64,000 bases of DNA from Collinsella intestinalis DSM 13280. Lineage in GTDB: Bacteria; Actinomycetota; Coriobacteriia; Coriobacteriales; Coriobacteriaceae. Each line of letters opens with the position of its first letter. The first letter of the stretch is position 1. Below, in pieces: positions 8,307 to 17,131 of the stretch. A model generated the notes under the pieces. It was not told the DNA's origin, did not search any database, and saw only the letters and a program-made list of their open reading frames with translations. A program made the translations under genes and the position numbers. Location: positions 62,060-126,059 of the forward strand of contig NZ_GG692710.1 in the NCBI RefSeq assembly GCF_000156175.1, read 5' to 3'.

Positions 8307-9509
8307 ATGCAGATCAATTCAGGTCTCCCTGAGGATTTCAACCCGAGCGCCTACGACATGATCGTCGTCGGTGCGGGCTATGCGGGTGCGGTGTGCGCCC
8401 GTCGCCTCGCCGAGACCGTCGGCTTCCGCGTCGCCGTCCTCGAGCGCCGCAACCACATTGCCGGCAACGCCTACGACTACCTGGATGAGGCCGGTGTGCT
8501 CGTTCACATGTACGGTCCGCACATCTACCACACCTTCAGCGAGCGCGTGCACACGTTCCTGTCCCGCTTCACCGAGTGGACCGATTACCAGCACAAGGTA
8601 CTCGCCAACGTCCACGGCACGCTCATGCCGGTTCCCTTCAACCACAAGAGCCTGCTGCTCGCGTTCGGAGAGGAGCGCGGCGAGGAGCTGTACGCCAAGC
8701 TCGTGGAGACGTTCGGCAAGGACGTGAAGGTCCCCATCCTGCAGCTGCGTGAGAAGAACGACCCCGACCTGGCCGAGATCGCCGACTACGTGTATGAGAA
8801 CGTGTTCCTCCACTACACGATGAAGCAGTGGGGCCAGACGCCCGACGAGATCGACCCCTCCGTCACTGCCCGCGTGCCGATCTTCGTCGGCGATGACGAC
8901 CGCTATTTTCCGCAGGCTCCCTACCAGGGCATGCCCGCGGAGGGCTACACCTCCCTGTTCGAGAACATGCTCGATCACGATTGCATCGACGTCTTCTGTG
9001 ACGTGGACGCCCGTGACATCTTCGAGCTCACCGACACCACGGTGAAGGTCTGCGGCAACGTCTACGGCGGCGAGGTGATCTATACCGGCCCGCTCGACGA
9101 GCTGTTCGACCTCGATCTGGGTGCCCTGCCGTACCGCACGCTCGACATGAAGTTCGAGACCCTCGACATGGATCAGTTCCAGCCCGTGGGCACCGTGAAC
9201 TACACCGTTTCCGAGGACTTCACCCGCATCACCGAGTTCAAGAACATGACCGGCCAGGAGGTCCCCGGCAAGACGACCATCATGAAGGAGTACAGCCACG
9301 CCTACGAGCCGGGCAGCGGCCAGACCCCGTACTACGCGATTCTGGACCCCGATAACCGCAAGCTGTACGAGAGCTATCTCGAGCGCGTCTCGCACATCAC
9401 GAACTTCCATCCGGTCGGTCGCCTGGCTGAGTACCGTTATTACGATATGGACGCCGTGACCGCCTCTGCCCTCAACCTTTCGGACGAAATCATCGCCTGC
9501 CATGCCTAA
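8307..9509 (+). CDS. glf: UDP-galactopyranose mutase
   Basis: The protein has 400 residues. The N-terminal FAD-binding motif VVGAGYAGAVCARRLAE is followed by RRNHIAGNAYDY, a MYGPHIYHT segment, and late GLF motifs such as NFHPVGRLAEYRYYDMD. It converts UDP-galactopyranose to UDP-galactofuranose for cell-surface glycans. The ATG at 8307 follows CAAGGAG. The next gene, a glycosyltransferase, overlaps it by 8 bp (9502-9509), implying translational coupling in galactofuranose incorporation. Confidence 0.97.
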   Translation: MQINSGLPEDFNPSAYDMIVVGAGYAGAVCARRLAETVGFRVAVLERRNHIAGNAYDYLDEAGVLVHMYGPHIYHTFSERVHTFLSRFTEWTDYQHKVLANVHGTLMPVPFNHKSLLLAFGEERGEELYAKLVETFGKDVKVPILQLREKNDPDLAEIADYVYENVFLHYTMKQWGQTPDEIDPSVTARVPIFVGDDDRYFPQAPYQGMPAEGYTSLFENMLDHDCIDVFCDVDARDIFELTDTTVKVCGNVYGGEVIYTGPLDELFDLDLGALPYRTLDMKFETLDMDQFQPVGTVNYTVSEDFTRITEFKNMTGQEVPGKTTIMKEYSHAYEPGSGQTPYYAILDPDNRKLYESYLERVSHITNFHPVGRLAEYRYYDMDAVTASALNLSDEIIACHA

Positions 9510-10635
9510 TGTCGACTATTCCGCACTCGCCGCTTCCTATGATGTGGAGGCGGCTCGAGCCGCATTTCCCATCAAGACGCTGTCTGTGACCCCGGCGGGG
9601 GAGGGCCACAAGGTCCTTTCCTTCGGTATTCCGAGCTACAACGCCGCCAAGGACATGGACCATTGCATCTCATCGATTCTCGAGGGCTCCAAGTGTGCCT
9701 CCGATATCGAGATCATCATCGTGAACGATGGCTCCAAGGACGAGACCGGCGCCAAGGCCGACGAGTGGGAGGCCCGCTATCCGGGCATCGTCCGCGTGGT
9801 GCATCAGGAGAACGGCGGTCACGGCATGGCCGTCCGTGCCGGCCTGCGCGAGGCGCGCGGCACGTACTACAAGGTTGTCGACTCCGATGACTGGCTCGAC
9901 GCGGATGCGCTCGCCACGATGCTGCAGCTTCTGCGCGGCTTTGAGGAGCGCGACCTGCGCGTGGACCTGTTCATCTCCAACTACGTGTACGAGAAAGTCC
10001 ACGAGGGCACGCACGCCACCATCAGCTACCGCATGGCCCTGCCGCGCAAGAAGGTCTTCACGTGGGGCGATATCGGCCGCTTCCGTCCGGATCAGAACCT
10101 GCTGATGCACTCGCTGTGCTATCGCACGGACGTCTTGCGCGCGCATGAACTGCCCATGCCGCCTCATACCTTCTACGTGGACAACATTTACGCTTACGTG
10201 CCGCTGCCCAATTGCGAGACGCTGTACTACGCCGATATCGACCTCTATCGCTACTTCATCGGCCGCGAGGGCCAGAGCGTGAACGAGGAGATCATGGTTG
10301 GCCGTCTTGACCAGCAGTTCCGCATCACGCGCATCATGATGCAGGCGTATCACCTGTATGAGGACGTTCCTCAGGAGAAACTGCGCTCTTACATGATGGG
10401 CTACTTCACTATGATGATGGCCATTTGCTCGGTGTTCACCAAGTTGTCGGACAAGCCCGGCATCGAGGATGAGCTCGCGGCTCTGTGGGCCGAGCTTAAG
10501 GCCTACGACGAGAAGATGTACCGCAAGGCGCGTCACGGTGTGATCGGCATCGGGACGAACCTTCCCGGCAAGCTGGGCGAGAAGACCACCGTCGGCATGT
10601 ACCACCTGGCGAGCAAGATCTTCAAGTTCAACTAG
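9502..10635 (+). CDS. Glycosyltransferase family 2 (GT-A fold)
   Basis: The protein has 377 residues. The GT2 core is clear: LSFGIPSYNAAKDM, IEIIIVNDGSKDETG, VHQENGGHGMAVRAGLREA and the metal-binding YKVVDSDDWLDADAL. The C-terminal ~150 residues are helical and less typical. The 8-bp overlap with glf suggests it uses UDP-galactofuranose or modifies a Galf-containing glycan, but the donor and acceptor cannot be read from sequence. Confidence 0.92.
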   Translation: MPNVDYSALAASYDVEAARAAFPIKTLSVTPAGEGHKVLSFGIPSYNAAKDMDHCISSILEGSKCASDIEIIIVNDGSKDETGAKADEWEARYPGIVRVVHQENGGHGMAVRAGLREARGTYYKVVDSDDWLDADALATMLQLLRGFEERDLRVDLFISNYVYEKVHEGTHATISYRMALPRKKVFTWGDIGRFRPDQNLLMHSLCYRTDVLRAHELPMPPHTFYVDNIYAYVPLPNCETLYYADIDLYRYFIGREGQSVNEEIMVGRLDQQFRITRIMMQAYHLYEDVPQEKLRSYMMGYFTMMMAICSVFTKLSDKPGIEDELAALWAELKAYDEKMYRKARHGVIGIGTNLPGKLGEKTTVGMYHLASKIFKFN

Positions 10636-10650
10636 TTTCACGCCTTGCCG

Positions 10651-10719
10651 TGTAATTGGGGACGGGTGCAAATTACACATCGAGTCTGATGTGCAATTTG
10701 CACCCGTCCCCTTTTGCAC
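10651..10719. repeat. REP-like long palindrome, GGGGACGGGTGC family, copy 2
   Basis: The perfect 17-bp arms GGGGACGGGTGCAAATT (10658-10674) and its complement (10695-10711) flank a 20-bp loop, with TTTT after the right arm. The core is identical to the copy at 5236, but the arm ends differ on both sides in a matched way (CGTTTT there, CAAATT here). It directly follows the glycosyltransferase gene and can act as its terminator. Confidence 0.88.
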
Positions 10720-10787
10720 ACCCGCGGCAAGAGGTCCATGCGGTGGGGTAGACTGGTTTCGTTCAACGACGAAATGAGGTTATCCCC

Positions 10788-13583
10788 ATGACCGATAGCA
10801 CTTCCGCCCGCGAGCGCCGCGTCATCGCCGTGATCGACGGCAACTCGCTCATGCACCGCGCCTTCCATGCCGTGCCGCCTACCATGAACGCGCCGGACGG
10901 CCGCCCCACCAACGCGGTGTTCGGCTTCCTCAACATGTTCCTCAAAATGGTCGACGAGTTCACGCCGGACGGCGTGGTCTGCGCCTTCGACAAGGGTCGT
11001 CCGAAGGTCCGCATGGAGATGCTGCCGCAGTATAAGGCGCAGCGCCCGCCCATGGATACCAACCTGCGAGCTCAGTTCCCCATGATCAAGGAGCTGCTCG
11101 CGAGTCTGTCCATTCCCGTTGTGGAACTCGAGGGCTGGGAGGGCGACGACATCCTGGGGACGCTTGCCCGCCGCGGTGAGGCCGCCGGGTGCGACATGTA
11201 CCTCGTCACCGGTGATCGCGATATGTATCAGCTCGTGACCGACCACGTGCACGTGGTGTCCACCCGCAAGGGCCTGTCCGACATCGCCATCATGACGCCC
11301 GAGAGCGTCGATGACCTATACCACGGCATCACGCCCGAGCTCGTCCCCGACTTTTACGGCCTCAAGGGCGACTCTTCCGACAATATCCCCGGCGTGCCCG
11401 GCATCGGCCCCAAGAAGGCGAGTGCCCTCATCGCGCAGTACGGCAACCTCGACGAGGTCATCGCCCATGCCGACGAGGTCAAGGGCAAGATGGGCGAGAA
11501 TCTGCGCGCCCACATCGACGATGCGCTCATCTCCCGCAAGATCGCGACGATCATGACGGACGCGCCCATCGAGTGCGACCTGACCGAGGTGGCGTTCCCC
11601 GCCTTCGACGCGGCTGCCGTCTCCGCTGCTTTGGGCGGAATCGGCATCATGGCCATGCAGAACCGTTTCCTCGCCCTGTTAGGCGAGGGCGCTGCAGCGG
11701 TTCCCACCGTGGCGAGCCTCGAGATGCCTGAGGTCCTGCGGGTGGCCCTCGATGCGTCATCGGCGCTCGATGAGGCCAAGCACGCTCGCGAGCACGAGGA
11801 GATGGACGCGTGTTTCGACGAGCTGTCCCGTGCGCTCGAGGCGGGCGAGTGGCTCGGTGTGTCCATGGAGGACGACAAGGAGGCCGACGCGCTTTTCGGC
11901 ATGACGCGCCGCCTGTGGGTCGCCACCGAGCGCGCCCTGCTGTCGTTCGAGGAGCCCCTCGGCCCCCGTGCGATATTCACGACTGATTTCGATCTTTCCG
12001 CAGGTGTCATCCCGGGCGTTCTCAAGCTCGTCTTGACCGAGGGGCGCGTTGCTTCCTCCGATGCCAAGGCGCTGCTCCACGAGCTGTCGCCGGTCGATTC
12101 GAGTGAAGCCGAGCTGCTTGACCCCCTGGCGGTGGATTCCACTCGCCTGTTCGATACCGTGGTCGCCGCATATCTGCTCGATTCGGTGCGCTCTGACTTC
12201 ACCGACGCCTACCTGGCCGAGACCTACTTGCATGCGTCCTTGCCGTCTGCGGCGGGGGAGGACGGTGCCCCTGCGGACGCCGTGAGCATCGCCGCACGTG
12301 GGGCCTGGCTCGCCCGCACCCTGCGCGAGCCACTCGCCGCGGCGCTCGAAGCCCAGGGGGCGGATGCCATCTTCACCAAGATCGAGATGCCGCTCGTGCG
12401 CGTCCTCGCCTCCATGGAGCGCGCGGGCATGTACGTCGACCCTGCTCGCCTCGCCGCACAGTCCGATGAGCTCGTCGGTCAGATTCAGGCGCTCGAGGCG
12501 CGTATTCGCGAGCTCGCCGGCGGCGAGGAGTTCAACCTTTCGAGCCCCATGCAACTCTCACGCATCCTGTTCGACACGCTCGGCCTGCCCACGGCCGGCC
12601 TCAAAAAGACGCAGCGCGGATACTACTCCACGAACGCTAAGGTCCTCGAGGATTTGGCGAAGAACCATGAGATCGTCCGGCTCATCCTCGAGTTCCGCGA
12701 GAAAACCAAGATCAAGTCGACGTACCTCGACACGCTGGGGCCGTTGCGCCGCCATGACGGGCGCGTGCATACCACGTACAACCAGACCATCACCGCGACG
12801 GGGCGCCTTTCGAGCTCAAGTCCCAACCTGCAGAACATCCCCACCCGCTCCGAGCTGGGCCATGCGGTCAAGCGCGCCTTCTCGGTCGAGGAGGGGTCGG
12901 TGTTCGTGGCGATCGACTACTCGCAGATCGAGCTCAGGCTGCTGGCGCACCTCTCTGGCGACGAACACCTGGTGAGCGCCTTCAACGAGGGCGAGGACTT
13001 CCACGCCGAGACGGCGGCGCGCGTTTTCGGCGTCCCCGTGGACGAGGTCACCCCACAGCTGCGCAGCCGCGCCAAGGCGGTGAACTTCGGCATCGTATAC
13101 GGCCAGCAGGCATACGGCCTGTCCCAGACGCTCGATATCCCCATGGCCGAGGCGCGTGAGATGATCGACGCGTATTTCCGCGCGTACCCCGGCGTTCGCA
13201 CGTATCTGGACGAAACGGTCACCTTTGCTAAGCAGACGGGCTATGCCGAGACCATGTACGGTCGACGCCGCCCCATCCCGGAGCTGCGTATTCCCGCGCA
13301 GCGCATGTTCGGTGAGCGCACGGCGATGAACCACCCCATGCAGGGTTCCGCTGCCGATATCATCAAGATCGCCATGGTGCACGTGGCCGAGCGCCTGCGC
13401 GCCGAGGGCTTTACGGCCAAGATGATCTTGCAGGTGCACGACGAACTCGACTTCGAATGTCCCGTGGGCGAGGTCGATCGCCTCATCGCCATGGTTCGCG
13501 AGGAGATGGAAGGCGTCGCCGAGCTGCGCGTGCCCCTCATCGCCGACGCGAGCATCGGCGAGACGTGGGCAGAGGCTAAGTAA
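10788..13583 (+). CDS. polA: DNA polymerase I
   Basis: The protein has 931 residues. The 5'-nuclease domain occupies ~1-300 (AVIDGNSLMHRAFHAVP, EGWEGDDILGTLARRG, GLKGDSSDNIPGVPGIGPKK). The polymerase domain covers ~530-931 with motif A DYSQIELRLLAHLSGD (Asp710), motif B RSRAKAVNFGIVYG and motif C QVHDELDFE (Asp885). The middle region, which should hold the 3'-5' exonuclease, lacks the DxE motif (LGVSMEDDKEADALF is in its place), so proofreading is probably lost. Roles are Okazaki-fragment maturation and repair synthesis. Confidence 0.97.
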   Translation: MTDSTSARERRVIAVIDGNSLMHRAFHAVPPTMNAPDGRPTNAVFGFLNMFLKMVDEFTPDGVVCAFDKGRPKVRMEMLPQYKAQRPPMDTNLRAQFPMIKELLASLSIPVVELEGWEGDDILGTLARRGEAAGCDMYLVTGDRDMYQLVTDHVHVVSTRKGLSDIAIMTPESVDDLYHGITPELVPDFYGLKGDSSDNIPGVPGIGPKKASALIAQYGNLDEVIAHADEVKGKMGENLRAHIDDALISRKIATIMTDAPIECDLTEVAFPAFDAAAVSAALGGIGIMAMQNRFLALLGEGAAAVPTVASLEMPEVLRVALDASSALDEAKHAREHEEMDACFDELSRALEAGEWLGVSMEDDKEADALFGMTRRLWVATERALLSFEEPLGPRAIFTTDFDLSAGVIPGVLKLVLTEGRVASSDAKALLHELSPVDSSEAELLDPLAVDSTRLFDTVVAAYLLDSVRSDFTDAYLAETYLHASLPSAAGEDGAPADAVSIAARGAWLARTLREPLAAALEAQGADAIFTKIEMPLVRVLASMERAGMYVDPARLAAQSDELVGQIQALEARIRELAGGEEFNLSSPMQLSRILFDTLGLPTAGLKKTQRGYYSTNAKVLEDLAKNHEIVRLILEFREKTKIKSTYLDTLGPLRRHDGRVHTTYNQTITATGRLSSSSPNLQNIPTRSELGHAVKRAFSVEEGSVFVAIDYSQIELRLLAHLSGDEHLVSAFNEGEDFHAETAARVFGVPVDEVTPQLRSRAKAVNFGIVYGQQAYGLSQTLDIPMAEAREMIDAYFRAYPGVRTYLDETVTFAKQTGYAETMYGRRRPIPELRIPAQRMFGERTAMNHPMQGSAADIIKIAMVHVAERLRAEGFTAKMILQVHDELDFECPVGEVDRLIAMVREEMEGVAELRVPLIADASIGETWAEAK

Positions 13584-13610
13584 CTCGTCGCAGAATCGCC
13601 CCTATATGTG

Positions 13611-13646
13611 AAAACCGCCCTCGACGCGTACGTCGGGGGCGGTTCC
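13611..13646. terminator. Bidirectional terminator between polA and HAD gene
   Basis: The inverted repeat CCGCCCTCGACG / CGTCGGGGGCGG (13615-13626, 13631-13642, one G-T pair) has an A run on its left side, giving a U tail for the minus strand. The + strand tail is weak (TTCC). Confidence 0.65.
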
Positions 13647-13665
13647 ATTCGAAGTGGCCGCGTTG

Positions 13666-14499
13666 TTATTTCGCAGCTTCGACGATGCGGTCGATGACGG
13701 TGAGTACGCCCGCCTCGTTGTTGGTCGGCGCGAGGAACTTGCCGTGCGCGTGCATGTGCTCGGCGGCGTTGCCCATCACGTAGCTGTGCCCCACGATGTC
13801 CAGCATGGGGATATCGTTATACGTGTCGCCGAAGGCGGCCACGTCTGCGAGGTCGATGCCCAGGTGCTCGACGAGATGGCGCATGCCCGACCCCTTGTTG
13901 ATGCCGATGTTCATGAAGTCCAGCCATTCGTTGCCTGCGCACGTCAGATACAGACGGGTGCCGAACGCGGGGGCATATACCTCATCGAGATTCTTCTTGC
14001 TGTCCCAACCGGGGAAGTAGATCGAGATCTTGTTGGAGTCGACGTCGAGCTCGTCGAAGGAGTCGACGTAGGTGATGGAACGGTAATAGATCCCCACCAC
14101 GTCCTCGTGCTTGCGGTCGCGCTCGAGCACGTATGCGTCGTCGAAGGCGCAAAGCACCGGGATGCCGCGGCCCGAATCGACGCACCGCGCGAGGACCTCA
14201 TGATAGAGCCCCTTGTCGAGCAGGTCTCGATAGATGAGCTCGTCGCGCAGATAGACGGACGCACCGTTGTCGGCCACGATCGCCATGTTGGCATGGTGGC
14301 GGGGGAAGGATTGGCGCAGGGCGAGGGCCGGCCTGCCGCTCGCGGCGCAAAAGACGATGCCGTGCTCGGTAACGGCATCGATGCGCTCGTCGATGCCCTC
14401 GGGCATCGATTTGTCGTCGGCCAGCAGGGTGAGGTCCATGTCGGTCGCAACGAGCTTGATGGATGACAGGTCGGTGTCTTCGAGATAGGAGGGAAGCAT
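13666..14499 (-). CDS. Cof-type HAD hydrolase (sugar-phosphate phosphatase family)
   Basis: The protein has 277 residues. Motif I is LVATDMDLTLLADD, motif II lies in FCAASGRPALAL, a lysine sits in the NKGSGMRHLVEHLGI region, and motif IV is AAFGDTYNDIPML. The order and C2-type cap match the Cof/IIB subfamily acting on phosphorylated sugars or cofactors; the substrate is not predictable. The start at 14499 follows AAAGGA; the 10-residue longer version is less likely. Confidence 0.9.
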   Translation of the reverse strand: MLPSYLEDTDLSSIKLVATDMDLTLLADDKSMPEGIDERIDAVTEHGIVFCAASGRPALALRQSFPRHHANMAIVADNGASVYLRDELIYRDLLDKGLYHEVLARCVDSGRGIPVLCAFDDAYVLERDRKHEDVVGIYYRSITYVDSFDELDVDSNKISIYFPGWDSKKNLDEVYAPAFGTRLYLTCAGNEWLDFMNIGINKGSGMRHLVEHLGIDLADVAAFGDTYNDIPMLDIVGHSYVMGNAAEHMHAHGKFLAPTNNEAGVLTVIDRIVEAAK

Positions 14500-14770
14500 G
14501 GGTTCCTTTCGGGATGCCGGGCCGAGCATGCCGTCGCTGGCTCCGGGGTGCGATTTCCGCCTATTGTAGAGCGCTGAGGTCCGAAGCGCCCCTTCGATGT
14601 TTAAAAACCCGATTCACGCGCGCATCGCGCACCATACCGCGCCTCATAATCGCATACAGCAAAATGAATATTCTTTGTAACCAATGTATTTCTTGGCATA
14701 CCTCCACCATGCGCTCCACTGAAGCGGAGTATTCTGCCTTGCAGCACGCGGAACTTTCACGCATTAAGTT

Positions 14771-14840
14771 GCAAGGGAGAGGGGGATGGGCCCCCTCTGG
14801 TTGCGTCGTGCGGAAGGGGTCTCAGGCAAAAACCGGAGGT
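14771..14840 (+). promoter_or_regulatory. Structured 5' leader, possible glycine-riboswitch-like element
   Basis: This sits at the end of a 347-bp gene-free stretch (14500-14846); the upstream part (14580-14770) is AT-richer, and I saw no repeat in it. The leader has GGGAGAG, a perfect 8-bp stem AGAGGGGG/CCCCCTCT (14778-14785, 14791-14798), GCGGAAGGGG and TCTCAGGCAAAA. The last two resemble the 3' half of the glycine (gcvT) aptamer, whose conserved end is CTCTCAGGCAAAAGG. CTGGTT (14797-14802) can also pair with AACCGG (14831-14836), which would partly bury the GGAGG ribosome site. A second aptamer and the usual P3b stem are not visible, so the call is tentative. Confidence 0.35.
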
Positions 14841-14846
14841 ATCATC

Positions 14847-15767
14847 ATGACTCACGAGACTGTCTCTGTATCTGTACAACCTGTCATGCGTTCGCGCAGG
14901 GAGTTCTTGAAGCTCTCGGGCATGGCGGCATTGAGCGTGGGAGGTATGATGTTCCTCGCGGGCTGCGGACCCGCCCCCCAGGGCAGCGGCGACGCCGCCG
15001 ATGGCGGTGCTTCTGCGTCCGGCACCCTGCTCGGCGATGGCAAGACCTTGCGCGTCGGCATGGAGGCCGCCTATGCTCCGTACAACTGGCAGGTCTCTGA
15101 GGAGTCCGAGTTCACCATCCCCATCGAGAACGTTCCCGGCGCTTACGCCGATGGCTACGACGTGCAGGTTGCGAAGATCATCGCCGATGGCCTTGGCATG
15201 GAGCCCGTGGCGGTCAAGCTCGAGTTCGGCTCGCTCATCGACGCGCTCAACAACGGCCAGGTCGACATAGTGTGCGCCGGTATGTCCGTCACGCCCGAAC
15301 GCGCGGCTGCCGCGGCGTTTTCCGACTCGTATGTCGACGATGACATCGTCATGATCTGCAGGGCCGATTCCGCCTATGCCGGCGCCACCACGTTCGACGA
15401 GCTTGCGGATGCCTCCATCCTGGGCCAGGCCGCAACCATGTACGACGACGTTATCGCCCAAATCGAGGGCGCCAACCACATGACGCCCGCCGAGACCCAG
15501 CCCATGGTTGTTGAGAACCTGCGCAACGGCACGTGCGACATCATCACGTATTCCATGCTCTCTGCGCCCAAGCTGCTCGAGGTCTATCCCGATTTGGTCG
15601 TACTCGACATGGAGGACGCCTTCGAGGACTCGCTCATGCCCGATAACGCGGGCGTTGCCAAGGGAAACGACGCCGCGCTCGACAAGGTCAACGAAATCAT
15701 CGCCTCCATCGACGACGAGGAGCGCCAGGACATGTGGTCCGCCTGCATGGATCGCCAGCCGGCCTAA
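14847..15767 (+). CDS. Polar amino acid ABC transporter substrate-binding lipoprotein
   Basis: The protein has 306 residues. The signal peptide carries a twin-arginine-like SRREFLKLSGM and a lipobox LAGC, so it is probably exported folded and lipid-anchored. The mature part has the family-3 solute-binding pattern: LRVGMEAAYAPYNWQ, GYDVQVAKIIADGLGMEP, LIDALNNGQVDIVCAGMSVTPER and AFSDSYVDDDIVM. The ligand is an amino acid, not further resolved. GGAGG precedes the ATG by about 7 bp. The permease and ATPase genes follow; a structured repeat interrupts the gap to the permease. Confidence 0.93.
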   Translation: MTHETVSVSVQPVMRSRREFLKLSGMAALSVGGMMFLAGCGPAPQGSGDAADGGASASGTLLGDGKTLRVGMEAAYAPYNWQVSEESEFTIPIENVPGAYADGYDVQVAKIIADGLGMEPVAVKLEFGSLIDALNNGQVDIVCAGMSVTPERAAAAAFSDSYVDDDIVMICRADSAYAGATTFDELADASILGQAATMYDDVIAQIEGANHMTPAETQPMVVENLRNGTCDIITYSMLSAPKLLEVYPDLVVLDMEDAFEDSLMPDNAGVAKGNDAALDKVNEIIASIDDEERQDMWSACMDRQPA

Positions 15768-15778
15768 CGGATCGTGCC

Positions 15779-15861
15779 GCCTGAGCGCGGACATAATCTC
15801 TTCGGGCGTGGTTGCGCTTCGCCTCACAAAACGCCCTTCGAGAATATGTCCGAGCTCAGGC
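15779..15861. repeat. 83-bp covarying hairpin element, copy A
   Basis: Nested stems from outside in are GCCTGAGC/GCTCAGGC, GGACAT/ATGTCC, CTC/GAG, GGGCGT/ACGCCC and GCG/CGC. They are separated by matched internal loops AAT/AAT and TTC/TTC, with unpaired GGTT and CTCACAAA near the tip. Copy B at 43221 has the same architecture with different paired bases. No T tail follows, so it is not an ordinary terminator. It lies between the substrate-binding and permease genes of one transporter and may be an mRNA processing or stability element, or a mobile palindrome. Confidence 0.8.
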
Positions 15862-15934
15862 TATGTGCATGTTGCCGTGCCGCCGATTCATGCTCGGCGG
15901 CCATATCACGTCACTCAATTAAAGGAGTCGATCT

Positions 15935-17128
15935 ATGACCACCGTATCGGCGGGCGAGGGTCCGCTTGGCCGCTTGGTCTCGTTTATTCGCAGCGATCAT
16001 CGCTACGTGCTGTTGGGCACGAGCGCCATCGCCGCCGCGGGTATGGCATTGTCCGCCTCGCCCCGTCCCTCTTTGAGCTTCATGACCCATGCATATGCGC
16101 TTGAGGTCGCCGTGTACTATCTGCTCGCCGCCTGGCTCGTAATCGCCGCCATTGCCTTGGTGTTCAAGCTCACGCGGTGGAAGGCCTATGCGAACGCCTC
16201 GCCGTTCACGCGTCCCGGCGTCGTTCGCGCCCTGCGTTACGGCTCCTATGCGGTCACCGCCATGACCGCCGTCCTCGCCATCGACCGCGTGGGCTGCGGC
16301 CTCGCCTCCGCCTGGGCGGTCGCGACCACGGCAACGACGCGCCCCTCCGCCACGCTCGAGAGCATGCTCTACATGCTCTACAACGGCCGCGACATCTTTG
16401 TCGCGGGTCTCAAGACCACGGTCGCCCTCGCGGTGTTCGGCACTGTGATCGCGTTCTTCCTGGCGCTGCTCCTCGTGTTTTTGCGCATTCAGGTCATCGA
16501 CCGTTCGGACAACGACTTCGTGCGCTTTTGGAAGGTCGTGGGCAGCGGATTCGCCCGCACGTACAGCACCGTGGTGCGCGGTACGCCCATGATGGTCCAG
16601 GCCATGATCATCTTCTTCGGCGTTTTCTCCCTATTCAAGATGACCGACCTTACCACTACGCAGATCAACGCAATCTGGAGCACGTTCACCGCCGGTCTTG
16701 TGACCATCGTGCTCAACTCCACGGCCTACATGATGGAGGTGCTGCGCGGCGGCATCGAGTCGGTCGACGCCGGCCAGATGGAGGCGGCCCGCTCGCTCGG
16801 CCTCTCGCAATGGGAGGCGATGCGCAAGGTCGTCTTCCCGCAGGGTGTCAAATTCGCCATCCCCGGTCTTTCCAACGAGCTCGTCATCAACATCAAGGAC
16901 TCGTCGGTGCTCTCGGTCATCGGTACGTTCGACCTCATGTTCGCCACCACCACCGTGGGCGGCATCTACTATGCCAAGTTCGAGGCTGCGCTTGTGACGA
17001 GCGTGATGTACCTGTGCCTCACCATGTTCGCCTCGTGGCTGCTAGGGCGCCTCGCAAGTCGACTCGACGTCAAGTCTGTGAAGCTCGGCAGCACATCCGA
17101 TCAGCCCATCAACGTCGAGGAGCGCTGA
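15935..17128 (+). CDS. Polar amino acid ABC transporter permease
   Basis: The protein has 397 residues, longer than the ~220-250 usual for HisM/GlnP permeases. The extra N-terminal ~140 residues hold about three hydrophobic segments (AYALEVAVYYLLAAWLVIAA and others). The permease core starts near residue 150 (GLKTTVALAVFGTVIAFFLA). The ATPase-contact EAA loop is EAARSLGLSQWEAMRKVVFP. ATTAAAGGAG precedes the ATG. It forms the membrane channel for the upstream binding protein; the ATPase gene follows after 3 bp. Confidence 0.93.
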   Translation: MTTVSAGEGPLGRLVSFIRSDHRYVLLGTSAIAAAGMALSASPRPSLSFMTHAYALEVAVYYLLAAWLVIAAIALVFKLTRWKAYANASPFTRPGVVRALRYGSYAVTAMTAVLAIDRVGCGLASAWAVATTATTRPSATLESMLYMLYNGRDIFVAGLKTTVALAVFGTVIAFFLALLLVFLRIQVIDRSDNDFVRFWKVVGSGFARTYSTVVRGTPMMVQAMIIFFGVFSLFKMTDLTTTQINAIWSTFTAGLVTIVLNSTAYMMEVLRGGIESVDAGQMEAARSLGLSQWEAMRKVVFPQGVKFAIPGLSNELVINIKDSSVLSVIGTFDLMFATTTVGGIYYAKFEAALVTSVMYLCLTMFASWLLGRLASRLDVKSVKLGSTSDQPINVEER

Positions 17129-17131
17129 ATC

